From Acidobacteriota bacterium (GTDB taxonomy: Bacteria > Acidobacteriota > Terriglobia > Acidiferrales > UBA7541): a DNA stretch of 6,402 nt. Made by a program: the position numbers and the translations under genes. This document shows, in pieces, positions 1 through 6,030 of the stretch (its first letter is position 1; every line of letters starts with the position of its first letter). The stretch is from contig QHYO01000454.1 of NCBI GenBank assembly GCA_003224135.1, forward strand, positions 1 through 6,402. The letters are read 5' to 3'. Under the pieces are notes generated by a model. That model searched no databases, had not been told where the DNA came from, and worked only from the letters and a program-made list of their open reading frames with translations.

Positions 1-2
1 TT

Positions 3-353
3 CCCTTTTTCGGCACGTATATCGGCTGGCTCGGGGTGGCGTTGACTGGTAGCGATACATCGTCGAATGCGCTGTTCGGAGGATTGCAGCGCATCACCGC
101 TGAACAATTGAACTTGAGCCCGATTCTCATGGGCGCGGCGAACAGCGCCGGCGGCGTTATGGGGAAGATGATTGACGCGCAATCCATCTGCATCGCCACG
201 GCGGCCACGAATCAAGTGGGTTCCGAAGGCAACATCTTTCGTTTCGTTTTCTGGCACTCGGTAGCGCTTGCCGCAATCGTGGGAACGATTGTAATGCTCT
301 ACGCTTATGTTTTTCCGAATCTGATTCCGCACGGAATGATTCCAGGGCATTAA
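3..353 (+). CDS. lldP: L-lactate permease, C-terminal fragment (5' end outside window)
   Basis: This is the last 116 residues of an LctP/LldP-family permease (TC 2.A.14), a proton-coupled lactate/glycolate importer of the inner membrane. The open frame runs in from the left edge and ends at TAA. The family-typical motif [12 protein letters not shown] is present, followed by ITAEQLN, then the stretch [20 protein letters not shown], which matches the conserved GGVxGKMIxxQSI segment of LldP proteins. A final hydrophobic span (about [18 protein letters not shown]) precedes a short tail, as in full-length family members, so the C-terminus looks complete. The GTG at 36 is only an internal valine codon. 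No hairpin terminator is visible after the stop, and a small membrane-protein ORF follows 71 bp downstream on the same strand, so read-through into the next genes is possible. Identification is firm; lactate versus glycolate preference cannot be read from this piece. Confidence 0.95.
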   Translation, partial: PFFGTYIGWLGVALTGSDTSSNALFGGLQRITAEQLNLSPILMGAANSAGGVMGKMIDAQSICIATAATNQVGSEGNIFRFVFWHSVALAAIVGTIVMLYAYVFPNLIPHGMIPGH

Positions 354-424
354 GACATGGCTGCATCCAGACACGGCCGCATCACCGAACGACGCGAAAG
401 TATGATACGTTTCGCTCGCTCACG

Positions 425-550
425 ATGAAAACTCCACTAAACGATTCACGTTCGAAAAACCTGGCCCGAGCAATTCTGACGGACATCCAGTTCTGGATTC
501 CGGCGGCTGTGCTGCTTGGCGGACTCTGGGTGCTCCATTGGATTCGCTGA
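425..550 (+). CDS. Small single-span membrane protein (41 aa), unrecognised
   Basis: ATG at 425, TGA at 548-550, giving 41 residues. The N-terminal half is polar and basic (MKTPLNDSRSKNLARAI). It is followed by an amphipathic turn (LTDIQFWIP) and one convincing membrane span, about residues 22-40 (AAVLLGGLWVLHWI), ending in Arg. Basic charge at the start suggests N-in topology. There is no good Shine-Dalgarno sequence before the ATG and no earlier in-frame ATG, GTG or TTG back to the lactate permease stop. Its last 13 bases overlap, in another frame, the TTG start of the sugar transporter, a spacing typical of translational coupling. I cannot assign a function; a small subunit or regulator of a neighbouring transporter is speculation. 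The alternative is a chance ORF, but the well-formed transmembrane segment and position between two transporter genes argue for a real gene. Confidence 0.5.
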   Translation: MKTPLNDSRSKNLARAILTDIQFWIPAAVLLGGLWVLHWIR

Positions 551-1857
551 AAGCCGAAGCGGGGTTGCCGGTTGGCGCCCGGCAACTGGACAGCAAACGC
601 CTGCGTCAATTGCAGGTCGCGGGGATTCTGTCTGGATTCAGCGCAGGCGCGTGGCTCGGCGCAGCGGAAGCGCCTACCAAGCTGGTGAACCTCGGCATCT
701 CGCCCGTGATCGTTTCACTCCTCATGGTTAGCGGAGTCTTTCTTGCACGATGGAGTGTGCCTGCACTTATCCGCGGCACGGCTCAGATGCGCGTGGATGT
801 GCGTCAGGCTCCGCATTTGCTTTTGTGGGGAGTGCTGGCCGGATGCCTGTGGGCAGCGGCGAACACGTTGACGATCTTGGCGATCCGCAACATCGGTCTA
901 AGCATCGCGTTTCCGCTTTGGAACCTGAATAGCCTGCTGGGAATTTTTTGGGGTTGGCTACTCTTCCACGAACTGCGCGGATCGCGACGTATGCAGTGGC
1001 TTTCCGTTGTGGGCGGTGCCGCCGTGATGTTTTGCGGAGCGACCCTCCTGGCAATGGCATCCTCGGCACAGACAGGTGGCGCGACAACAACGCGCGGGAT
1101 TCTAGCCGCGCTCGCGGCGGGCGCACTTTGGGGCACGATGTATATTCCCTATCGCAAGGCTTATCTCACAGGGATGAATCCCCTTTCGTTCGTAGCGTTC
1201 TTCACGATCGGCGAATTAGGGATGATGTTGGCCCTGGGCCTAATCGAGGCTGGAGGACTGGCAGCGCTGTGGCGCCAACTGGCACAGGCGAAGGATGTGC
1301 TGTTCTGGCTGATGCTGGGCGGCTTCGTATGGGTGATTGGCGATCTTTTTCAGCAGTACGCGGCTAAATACCTGGGGATCAGCCGGGGCATTCCTCTTTC
1401 GAACACAAATCAACTATGGGGACTTTTGTGGGGACTTTTCGTTTTCGGTGAGCTGCATGGAATGGCGGCCGGGCACTACGCGAGAGTCATCGGCGGATCG
1501 CTGCTGATGGCGATCGGCGCGGGCGCTATCGCTCTGGCCTCGGTGACCCGGGCAGAACACGCCCACTGGCGTGTCGCAGCCGAGCGCGAGGCTCTGCGTT
1601 ATGGAATTGCTGAAGAATTCTTGAATTCAGGCATCACGGAGAGCAGGCCTACCAGCCCCGCGGTCGGAGCGTCGCGTTCCTGGCTGGACTGGTTTCTGGT
1701 GGCCGCGGCCACTGGAATTTTTATTTATTTGGCATCGGTGGCTCGCACGCCGCAAATCCCTGTTCATTGGCCGGCGTTGACGCTGTTGTCGCTGGCGCTC
1801 CTGGCTTCTCTTTCGACCACAGCGCTCGTCCTGTTTCGCACTACGCGCTTTCAGTGA
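538..1857 (+). CDS. GRP/DMT-superfamily sugar-type transporter with extra C-terminal spans
   Basis: A 439-residue polytopic membrane protein. It shows the internal duplication of the drug/metabolite transporter superfamily: residues 118-148 (LSIAFPLWNLNSLLGIFWGW, then FHELRG) and 279-308 (GISRGIPLSNTNQLWGLLWG, then FGELHG) are clearly repeats of each other. The 'gxPL-N-NQLWGxxWGxxxFgE' pattern resembles the glucose/ribose porter branch (GRP, TC 2.A.7.5; Pfam Sugar_transport or TMEM144), so uptake of a sugar is the best guess. About ten spans lie between residues 25 and 336. A charged cytosolic-looking linker follows (about 337-380), then two further spans (about 382-400 and 411-433) that the core family usually lacks. 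The first available start in the frame is TTG at 538, with only a weak upstream GGCGGA (518-523); TTG at 565 or 610 would also keep the first span. The start is therefore uncertain, and coupling to the overlapping miniprotein is plausible. A run of T follows the stop but I see no stable hairpin. Confidence 0.85.
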   Translation: MDSLKAEAGLPVGARQLDSKRLRQLQVAGILSGFSAGAWLGAAEAPTKLVNLGISPVIVSLLMVSGVFLARWSVPALIRGTAQMRVDVRQAPHLLLWGVLAGCLWAAANTLTILAIRNIGLSIAFPLWNLNSLLGIFWGWLLFHELRGSRRMQWLSVVGGAAVMFCGATLLAMASSAQTGGATTTRGILAALAAGALWGTMYIPYRKAYLTGMNPLSFVAFFTIGELGMMLALGLIEAGGLAALWRQLAQAKDVLFWLMLGGFVWVIGDLFQQYAAKYLGISRGIPLSNTNQLWGLLWGLFVFGELHGMAAGHYARVIGGSLLMAIGAGAIALASVTRAEHAHWRVAAEREALRYGIAEEFLNSGITESRPTSPAVGASRSWLDWFLVAAATGIFIYLASVARTPQIPVHWPALTLLSLALLASLSTTALVLFRTTRFQ

Positions 1858-1926
1858 TTTTTTTTCTTCCCGGCGCGAGGCCCGTAAGAGAGAACAACGC
1901 AACTCCTGCTAACATGGCGAAGGAAG

Positions 1927-2508
1927 ATGGCTCGAACGCAAAATCCCGCCGCGGAAGCATCGACGGTCCTGGCGCAGAATCTTGTTCAGGCCCTGCTGCG
2001 CGAACGTGTGATACCCCGATTCGTAGATTCGTACGTTGTGGAGAACGGCCGCCACGCGCTGCAAGTGCACGCTTCCCTGTATCGTGATTTGTTGACCATC
2101 CTTCAACGCGAAGCGTTGCTGGCAGCCTGCGTAAAAGCCCTCGAAATCGCTTCGACGGAAACGCTCACCTCAAGCAAGGGAAAGCAACGTGTGGTGGTAC
2201 GCAAGGGCAGTGAAACTTTCCGGCGTAAGTTCCTCTCCTCGCTGGCCCGCCAACAGAGCTGGAATGCCGGCGATGCGCTCGATTTTCAATCCGATCTGCG
2301 CATGTACGAGGATTTACTGGCGCGCGCCGTGGCTTCCCGCCGTCCGCGCAAGCCGTATGAAGCGGCCAATCATCCATTTGTTGATCGATGCGCTTTTTTG
2401 CTCGACTCGGCCTTTCTTGAAAAAGCCAGGCTCGCGGCGAGCCGTGCGCTCGCAAATATTGAGGAGATTGCCGCGATCGTGACGGTTGCGGCCATGGATT
2501 CAAGATAG
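1927..2508 (+). CDS. Hypothetical protein, 193 aa, mainly helical
   Basis: I do not recognise this family. The start ATG at 1927 has an AAGGA directly upstream (1920-1924), closer to the start than usual; the ATG at 1914 is in another frame. No signal peptide or membrane span is visible. The protein is rich in Ala, Leu and Arg. It seems to consist of helices at about residues 10-32, 43-78 (HASLYRDLLTILQREALLAA), 95-110, 120-137 and 150-190, with a basic loop in between (SSKGKQRVVVRKGSETFRRK, residues 82-101) and a basic patch SRRPRKPYE at 137-145. Such a soluble, basic helical protein could bind nucleic acid or a partner protein, but nothing in the sequence proves it. It lies 69 bp after the transporter on the same strand and stops 14 bp before the convergent YbjQ gene. 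The long open frame and consistent codon use make it a credible gene. Confidence 0.75.
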   Translation: MARTQNPAAEASTVLAQNLVQALLRERVIPRFVDSYVVENGRHALQVHASLYRDLLTILQREALLAACVKALEIASTETLTSSKGKQRVVVRKGSETFRRKFLSSLARQQSWNAGDALDFQSDLRMYEDLLARAVASRRPRKPYEAANHPFVDRCAFLLDSAFLEKARLAASRALANIEEIAAIVTVAAMDSR

Positions 2509-2522
2509 GGCGGTCGACGCGT

Positions 2523-2867
2523 TTACTTATTGGGCTCGACCAGCACGGCAGTCCCGTAAGCCAGCACTTCGGTTACCCCCTGCATCACTTCGGTTGCGTC
2601 ATATCGAAAAGCAACCACGGCATTGGCGCCATGCTGCGCTGCGTGCATCAGCAACAGTTCGTAAGCCTCCTCACGGGTCTTTTCGCAAAGGTTCGTCAGA
2701 ATCGTAATGTTGCCGCCCACGATTGTCTGTAACGCAGCGCCAAGATTTCCAATCACGCTCCGCGATCTGACGATAATTCCGCGCACCACTCCAAAGTTGC
2801 GAACGATGCGGTGCCCAGGCAATTCCATCGCCGTCGTCACCATCGATGAATCTACTCGCCCCGCCAT
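2523..2867 (-). CDS. YbjQ/UPF0145 family protein
   Basis: A 114-residue cytoplasmic protein of the YbjQ/UPF0145 family (Pfam YbjQ_1, PF01906), small proteins that form pentamers and are sometimes labelled 'heavy-metal-binding domain' without a proven function. Diagnostic stretches are [20 protein letters not shown] (residues 9-28), GIIVRSRS (30-37), the helix [20 protein letters not shown] (65-84), VVAFRYDA (84-91) and the C-terminal [10 protein letters not shown] (99-108). Length agrees with the family (about 100-115). The start is well supported: ATG at 2865-2867 with AGGAGA at 2874-2879, 6 bases upstream. The single Cys61 is not a metal site on its own. The gene is convergent with the 193-residue gene and divergent from the glycosyltransferase; nothing in the context reveals its substrate. 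Confidence 0.93.
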   Translation of the reverse strand: MAGRVDSSMVTTAMELPGHRIVRNFGVVRGIIVRSRSVIGNLGAALQTIVGGNITILTNLCEKTREEAYELLLMHAAQHGANAVVAFRYDATEVMQGVTEVLAYGTAVLVEPNK

Positions 2868-2990
2868 GTGATTCTCCTCTCGAGGTCAGCCGCCAACCTT
2901 ATAGCTGCCAGAGCTGCCGTTTACCGCTGCGATTCTACCTGTTCACATCACTGCTGCGCGAGTGTGGCGCGTTTGCTATTCTCGGCTGAC
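2868..2990. promoter_or_regulatory. Divergent intergenic region with weak -10-like boxes both ways
   Basis: This 123 bp space separates the starts of the YbjQ gene (minus) and the glycosyltransferase (plus), so both promoters should lie here. On the minus strand, TATAAG (2898-2903) sits about 20 bases before the Shine-Dalgarno of the YbjQ gene. On the plus strand, TATTCT (2977-2982) ends only 8 bases before the glycosyltransferase ATG. Neither has a convincing -35 box at the right distance, so these are tentative. If the second box is real, the glycosyltransferase mRNA would be almost leaderless, which would agree with its lack of a Shine-Dalgarno sequence. Confidence 0.3.
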
Positions 2991-4187
2991 ATGGAAAATT
3001 TGTTCATTTTTCTGGGCGTCGTGCAGATTCTCGTCGGCGCTTACCTCGTCTATGACGGGGTAAAATGGCTTGCATACGTGAGGCGCCGCGCTTCGACCGA
3101 CCCGGGATTTTATTCACCACGGACTGCAGTGTTATGCCCATGCAAGGGCGTCGAACCCGGTCTTGAAAGAAACCTCTCCGCGCTCTGTGAATTCGACCAT
3201 CAAAATTACGAAGTATTCTTCATCCTCGCCTCCGAATCCGATCCTGCCGCGAATATCGTGAATCGCGTTGCATCCCAGGCGCGAGGAAAGGCTCACGTGG
3301 TCGTCGCGGGCGCTGCGCAGGAATGCGGGGAAAAGGTTAACAATCTTCGCGCGGCCATCCAACAACTGCGGGAGGATTTCGAGATCATTGTCTTCGCCGA
3401 TTCCGATGGCCGTCCCGGACACTCGTGGTTGCGGCGGCTGACGGGGCCGCTCATGGATTCCACAATTGGCGCAACGACAACGATGCGCTGGCTGATTCCC
3501 AACAAGGATAATCCGGCGAGCATTCTTCTGGCAGCGTGGAATGCTCCCGTTCTTACAATGCTCGGCGAAAATACTGCAAAGAATTTTTGTTGGGGCGGGG
3601 GCACGGCGATTCGCAAAAGCGTGTTTGAGCAGAGCGGAGTAATGGACGACTGGCAACACTCCGTTAGCGACGACTATTCGATGACCACGGCGTTGCAACG
3701 CGCTGGCCGTCCGATTGTTTTTCTCCCTGAATGCTTAACGGTGTCCTATGTAGAAACGGATTTCGCCGGACTAATGGAATTCACGAACCGGCAGATTCTG
3801 ATCACGCGCGTGTACTCGCCGAAGCTCTGGGCCATAGCCGGAGCCACGCATCTTCTGTTTTGCGTGACCATCTTGTTGGGCATTTTTCTGGCAGTTGCAG
3901 ACCTGTTAGCTGGGAGGCCGGCTCTGCAAATCGCGGCGCTGGCTTTTTTGCCGCTGCTGCTCGCTGCAATCCGCGGAGCGCTCCGTGTTACTGCTGTTCA
4001 AGAAATGCTTCCACCTCTAAAAGCTCAAATCCAGCAACAATCGTGGATTCATTTGCTCTTAGGCGTCTGGATCCCCTACCTGTATACGAATAATTTCTTG
4101 ACCTCAGCCGTGACCAGAAAAATCCGCTGGCGCGGGATTCGTTACGAGCTGATTTCGCCGCAGCAGACTCGAATTATTCAGCGGTGA
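2991..4187 (+). CDS. Membrane-anchored glycosyltransferase, GT2/GT21-like (ceramide glucosyltransferase type)
   Basis: A 398-residue family 2-fold glycosyltransferase; it most resembles GT21 (ceramide glucosyltransferase-like) enzymes, which transfer a sugar from a nucleotide sugar to a lipid. An N-terminal span (about residues 3-21, IFLGVVQILVGAYLV) is followed by the GT-A domain: VLCPCKG (47-53), EKVNNL (114-119, the usual K-NNL element), the metal-binding DSD (137-139) in FADSDGRPG, CWGGGTAIRK (200-209), the SDD acidic motif (226-228, candidate catalytic base) and RQILITR (267-273) in place of the classic QxxRW. Three C-terminal spans follow (about 283-306, 311-330, 352-372). The open frame extends upstream to 2868, but those 41 residues are Cys/His/Ser/Arg-rich and run into the neighbour's leader, whereas MENLFIFLGVVQ at 2991 begins like family members. 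No Shine-Dalgarno is visible. Acceptor lipid and sugar cannot be read from the sequence; a glycolipid or other envelope role is inferred. Confidence 0.88.
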   Translation: MENLFIFLGVVQILVGAYLVYDGVKWLAYVRRRASTDPGFYSPRTAVLCPCKGVEPGLERNLSALCEFDHQNYEVFFILASESDPAANIVNRVASQARGKAHVVVAGAAQECGEKVNNLRAAIQQLREDFEIIVFADSDGRPGHSWLRRLTGPLMDSTIGATTTMRWLIPNKDNPASILLAAWNAPVLTMLGENTAKNFCWGGGTAIRKSVFEQSGVMDDWQHSVSDDYSMTTALQRAGRPIVFLPECLTVSYVETDFAGLMEFTNRQILITRVYSPKLWAIAGATHLLFCVTILLGIFLAVADLLAGRPALQIAALAFLPLLLAAIRGALRVTAVQEMLPPLKAQIQQQSWIHLLLGVWIPYLYTNNFLTSAVTRKIRWRGIRYELISPQQTRIIQR

Positions 4188-4276
4188 TGAAGGGTTGAAG
4201 AACGCAGATGGCAATTGTGTTGAATCGAGCAATACAGTCGCCACGGTTTGCGCTTCGGCTGCTTCGTTGCATCGTC

Positions 4277-4327
4277 AGGAATTTCCACAGAGCAGTATGG
4301 AAAAATTTCGCGCTCAGTGAAATTCCT
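4277..4327. repeat. Nested inverted repeats of an AGGAATTTC element
   Basis: AGGAATTTC (4277-4285) and its perfect reverse complement GAAATTCCT (4319-4327) face each other across 33 bases. Between them, AATTTC (4304-4309) pairs with GAAATT (4319-4324) as a second, nested inverted repeat. GGAATTTCC (4278-4286) is itself a 9-base palindrome. There is no T run, so this is not a normal terminator. Protein binding sites are a reasonable reading. Confidence 0.45.
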
Positions 4328-4370
4328 ACCTGATGTTCCTACAGCAAAATGGGCGGAAATGTGCATAACT

Positions 4371-4444
4371 GTACCGTTTTTCGGTAGTTCTGGTACGTCA
4401 ATTTTGGTCATTTAGTTGCTGTTCGTACAGGCAGTTCGGTACGT
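4371..4444. repeat. GTAC-centred hairpin and direct repeat, candidate operator
   Basis: TACCG (4372-4376) and CGGTA (4382-4386) form a perfect inverted repeat around five T. An almost identical direct repeat follows: AGTTCTGGTACGT (4386-4398) and AGTTCGGTACGT (4433-4444), differing by one base. GTAC occurs four times in the segment (4371, 4393, 4425, 4439). The repeat spacing is about 46 bases, a little over four helical turns. It lies roughly 190-250 bases before the regulator start, so autoregulation is a natural hypothesis but not shown. Confidence 0.4.
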
Positions 4445-4485
4445 TCGCAGGCGGTTCCTTCTCGCGCCTCGGCATAACCGTTCTC

Positions 4486-4605
4486 TTGAGGCTCAATGGC
4501 CTGGACCCCACCCTCGGTCCCGGTCGAGGTGCCGTTCTCGTTTCATCGTTAGCCTCGCTCCGAGGTGCAACTACATTTGCCACGGCAATCCCGGAAAATT
4601 TCGGG
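4486..4605 (+). other. Series of small palindromes/hairpins in the 5' leader of the LuxR-type gene
   Basis: Four elements follow one another: TTGAG-G-CTCAA (4486-4496); CCTCG/CGAGG with an 8-base loop (4512-4529); CCTCG-CTC-CGAGG (4553-4565); and CCCGGAAAATTTCGGG (4590-4605), self-complementary apart from one G-T pair. The last ends 10 bases before the ribosome binding site. If transcribed, they could form a folded leader controlling translation; as DNA they could be binding sites. Confidence 0.35.
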
Positions 4606-4615
4606 CTTTGCGAAC

Positions 4616-4622
4616 GGAGAGG
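4616..4622 (+). promoter_or_regulatory. Ribosome binding site fixing the GTG start of the LuxR-type regulator
   Basis: GGAGAGG lies 5 bases before the GTG at 4628. The longer open frame begins at an ATG-less alternative codon (TTG-class) around 4565, which has no such site, so this signal decides the start. Confidence 0.75.
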
Positions 4623-4627
4623 TACAA

Positions 4628-5248
4628 GTGAGAGTGATCCGCAGAAGTGCACAGGTGCATTCCGTGCGCCCCACCCAGCCTGCGATCGCACGTGAGAAGT
4701 ACTTTTTTTACGAGAGGAACACCGGAGTGGCTCATTTCCATGTCGAAACGGACACGGATGGACGATTCCCGGTCGAACAAGCCGCTGGTTTGCTTGCCAT
4801 GCATTGCATGGTGCGCAACCAGACCCCATCGGACTACGTGGTTTTGGTGGAAGCAAACACGAGTCATCTGGAAGATCTGGCCGAAAAAGCACAGAAGCTC
4901 CTCGAAGCGGGGCGCGCCGTCAAAAGTCACGTTAAGCTGACGCGCCGCGAGCAAGAGGTCCTGAGCGGAGTCGTACGCAGCCTTGCGAACAAGGAAATCG
5001 CTGCTTCGCTGAACTTATCGGAGCGAACGGTGAAATTCCATGTTTCATCTCTGCTGGCGAAATTCCGCGTTCGTGGAAGGATGGAACTGGTGCGTGAAGC
5101 TGCGCAGCTGCCCGCTACCAGCATTCCTGTTTCCGAACCTGTCGCAACCAGGGAAGCTCGGCCGTACGTTTCTCGCATCATGAGCTACCGCCGGCCCGCT
5201 GAAGCGTCATTGATGTCTTTGTCGGGACGCCAGGCAGTCGCTCAGTAA
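4628..5248 (+). CDS. LuxR/NarL-type HTH transcription regulator with unrecognised N-terminal domain
   Basis: A 206-residue protein. Residues 104-160 (LTRREQEVLSGVVRSLANKE, then IAASLNLSERTVKFHVSSLL) are a standard GerE/LuxR helix-turn-helix; the recognition helix is about 131-146. The N-terminal half is not a response-regulator receiver domain: the acidic pocket, phospho-Asp and conserved Lys are missing. It consists of a short beta-like stretch YFFYERNTGVAHFHVETDTD (25-44), a helix QAAGLLAMHCMVRN (51-64), a strand-like YVVLVEANTS (70-79) and an amphipathic helix LEDLAEKAQKLLEAG (81-95) leading to the HTH. A 45-residue polar tail (about 162-206) follows. It is probably a cytosolic DNA-binding regulator; signal and targets are unknown, and the repeat-rich leader upstream is a candidate own target. 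Start GTG 4628 is chosen for its strong ribosome binding site. The gene ends 32 bp before a strong terminator. Confidence 0.88.
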   Translation: MRVIRRSAQVHSVRPTQPAIAREKYFFYERNTGVAHFHVETDTDGRFPVEQAAGLLAMHCMVRNQTPSDYVVLVEANTSHLEDLAEKAQKLLEAGRAVKSHVKLTRREQEVLSGVVRSLANKEIAASLNLSERTVKFHVSSLLAKFRVRGRMELVREAAQLPATSIPVSEPVATREARPYVSRIMSYRRPAEASLMSLSGRQAVAQ

Positions 5249-5280
5249 AAAATCCCGATTGGTGTCTGCACTAATACAAA

Positions 5281-5317
5281 AGCCCGTGACGCTGAGCGTC
5301 ACGGGCTCTGATTTTTT
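5281..5317. terminator. Rho-independent terminator, probably bidirectional
   Basis: A perfect 12-bp stem, AGCCCGTGACGC (5281-5292) and GCGTCACGGGCT (5296-5307), closes a TGA loop. Six T follow at 5312-5317 for the plus-strand regulator. On the other strand, a short A-rich stretch at 5276-5280 gives a weaker U tract for the convergent superoxide dismutase gene, whose stop is 18 bases away. Confidence 0.93.
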
Positions 5318-5334
5318 ATGCAGGCTGACCGCGG

Positions 5335-5946
5335 TTATTTCTTTGCTACGCCATACAGTTCCGCCGCTTTGTCCCAATTCACAACGTTCCACCAGGCCTT
5401 AATATAGTCAGGCCGAAGATTCTGATATTTCAGATAGTAGGCATGTTCCCAAACGTCGAGACCAAGGACTGCTTTACCGCCTAGAAAGTACGGCGTGTCT
5501 TGATTCGGCGTTGAATCAATCACCAGCTTTCCGTCTTTCACGATCAGCCAAGCCCAGCCCGATCCGAACCTGCCCACACCAGCGGCCGCAAACTTTTCCT
5601 GAAATGCAGAGAAAGAACCAAAGCTTGACGCGATCGCCGCGGCCAAATCACCTTTCGGCTCGCCACCGCCGCCCTTCTTCATCAATGGCCAGAACAGTGC
5701 GTGGTTCCAATGGCCGCCGCCATTGTTGCGAACGGTTGTGCGAATCGATTCGGGCACCGCATCCAGGTTCTTCAACAGATCGTCAATTGATTTCGATTGG
5801 AGATCAGCGTGGCCTTCCAGGGCTTTGTTCAGATTGTTGACGTAGGCCCCGTGGTGCTTGTCGTGGTGAATCTCCATCGTCTTTGCATCGATATAAGGCT
5901 CGAGTGCATCGAACGAATACGGCAAAGGCGGCACTGTGAATGCCAT
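5335..5946 (-). CDS. sodA: Superoxide dismutase, Mn-type of the Fe/Mn family
   Basis: A 203-residue enzyme that converts superoxide to oxygen and hydrogen peroxide. The alpha-hairpin N-terminal domain begins [20 protein letters not shown] and continues [10 protein letters not shown]; the C-terminal domain carries the signature [11 protein letters not shown] (164-174). Predicted metal ligands are His27, His82, Asp164 and His168; the gateway Tyr35 is also present. NNGGGHWNH (74-82) and the NQD at 148-150 (Gln149) follow the Mn-SOD pattern rather than the Fe-SOD pattern (NNAAQ... and NAG), so Mn is the likelier metal, though cambialistic use is possible. Start ATG 5946 has GGAGGA at 5954-5959, 7 bases upstream. 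The frame is open further upstream to 6099, but that part has no family similarity and begins before the promoter. As written the protein lacks a signal peptide and would be cytoplasmic; a Tat signal-like peptide overlaps its start in another frame. Confidence 0.96.
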   Translation of the reverse strand: MAFTVPPLPYSFDALEPYIDAKTMEIHHDKHHGAYVNNLNKALEGHADLQSKSIDDLLKNLDAVPESIRTTVRNNGGGHWNHALFWPLMKKGGGGEPKGDLAAAIASSFGSFSAFQEKFAAAGVGRFGSGWAWLIVKDGKLVIDSTPNQDTPYFLGGKAVLGLDVWEHAYYLKYQNLRPDYIKAWWNVVNWDKAAELYGVAKK

Positions 5947-6023
5947 AGGTGAGTCCTCCGATCCGCTTCCAGAAGAGCGAACCCGGCAATGCTGCCAGCA
6001 GTTAGAAATTCCCTTCTCTTCAT
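5829..6023 (-). CDS. Out-of-frame Tat signal-like leader ORF overlapping the SOD start (64 aa; possible relic)
   Basis: ATG at 6023 is preceded by GAGGAG (6031-6036) at a good 7-base spacing and is the first ATG with such a site downstream of the predicted promoter. It encodes [18 protein letters not shown], which matches the twin-arginine signal pattern (RRxFL, residues 3-7, then a short hydrophobic run), then [10 protein letters not shown] and low-complexity sequence antisense to no known family, ending inside the SOD gene. To join the SOD it needs a -1 shift (or one extra base) before 5946; in the SOD frame the bridging residues would be SGSGSEDSP, a linker-like stretch. No classic slippery heptamer is visible. 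Readings: relic of an exported SOD broken by a frameshift, a small leader ORF affecting SOD translation, or a sequencing error. Confidence 0.4.
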   Translation of the reverse strand: MKRREFLTAGSIAGFALLEADRRTHLWHSQCRLCRIRSMHSSLISMQRRWRFTTTSTTGPTSTI

Positions 6024-6030
6024 TTAGGAA

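Larger units (their letters stand above)
4188..4627 (+). other. 440 bp gene-free leader region upstream of the LuxR-type regulator
   Basis: No ORF here resembles a known protein; the short open frames on both strands are compositionally ordinary and lack plausible starts. The stretch is instead dense in inverted and direct repeats (listed separately): a GGAATTTC cluster, a GTAC-centred cluster, and several small hairpins just before the regulator's ribosome binding site. There is no terminator-like hairpin with a T run after the glycosyltransferase, and I found no convincing -35/-10 pair, so the transcription start of the regulator is unknown. Confidence 0.5.

Noticed and set aside
804..1136. 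Minus-strand open frames of 110-119 residues inside the transporter gene
   Set aside because: They are reverse shadows of a GC-rich transmembrane gene, with low-complexity Arg/Pro/Ser composition.
1858..1926. T-rich stretch after the transporter as a terminator
   Set aside because: The T run directly follows the stop codon but no stem precedes it.
2868..2990. N-terminal extension of the glycosyltransferase to an earlier start at 2868
   Set aside because: The 41 added residues are Cys/His/Ser/Arg-rich, overlap the neighbour's leader and do not resemble family N-termini; MENLFIFLGVVQ at 2991 does.
4404..4431. Possible promoter TTGGTC with TACAGG 16 bases later, upstream of the regulator
   Set aside because: Both boxes match the consensus poorly; not strong enough to call.
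4797..4811. Perfect 15-base palindrome CCATGCATTGCATGG inside the regulator gene
   Set aside because: It encodes the ordinary residues AMHCM in the middle of the coding region, has no partner copies nearby, and is likely chance.
4398..4954. Minus-strand open frames of 164 and 127 residues opposite the LuxR-type gene and its leader
   Set aside because: Both are antisense to a well-supported gene, have arginine/proline/serine-rich shadow composition, and show no recognisable motif.
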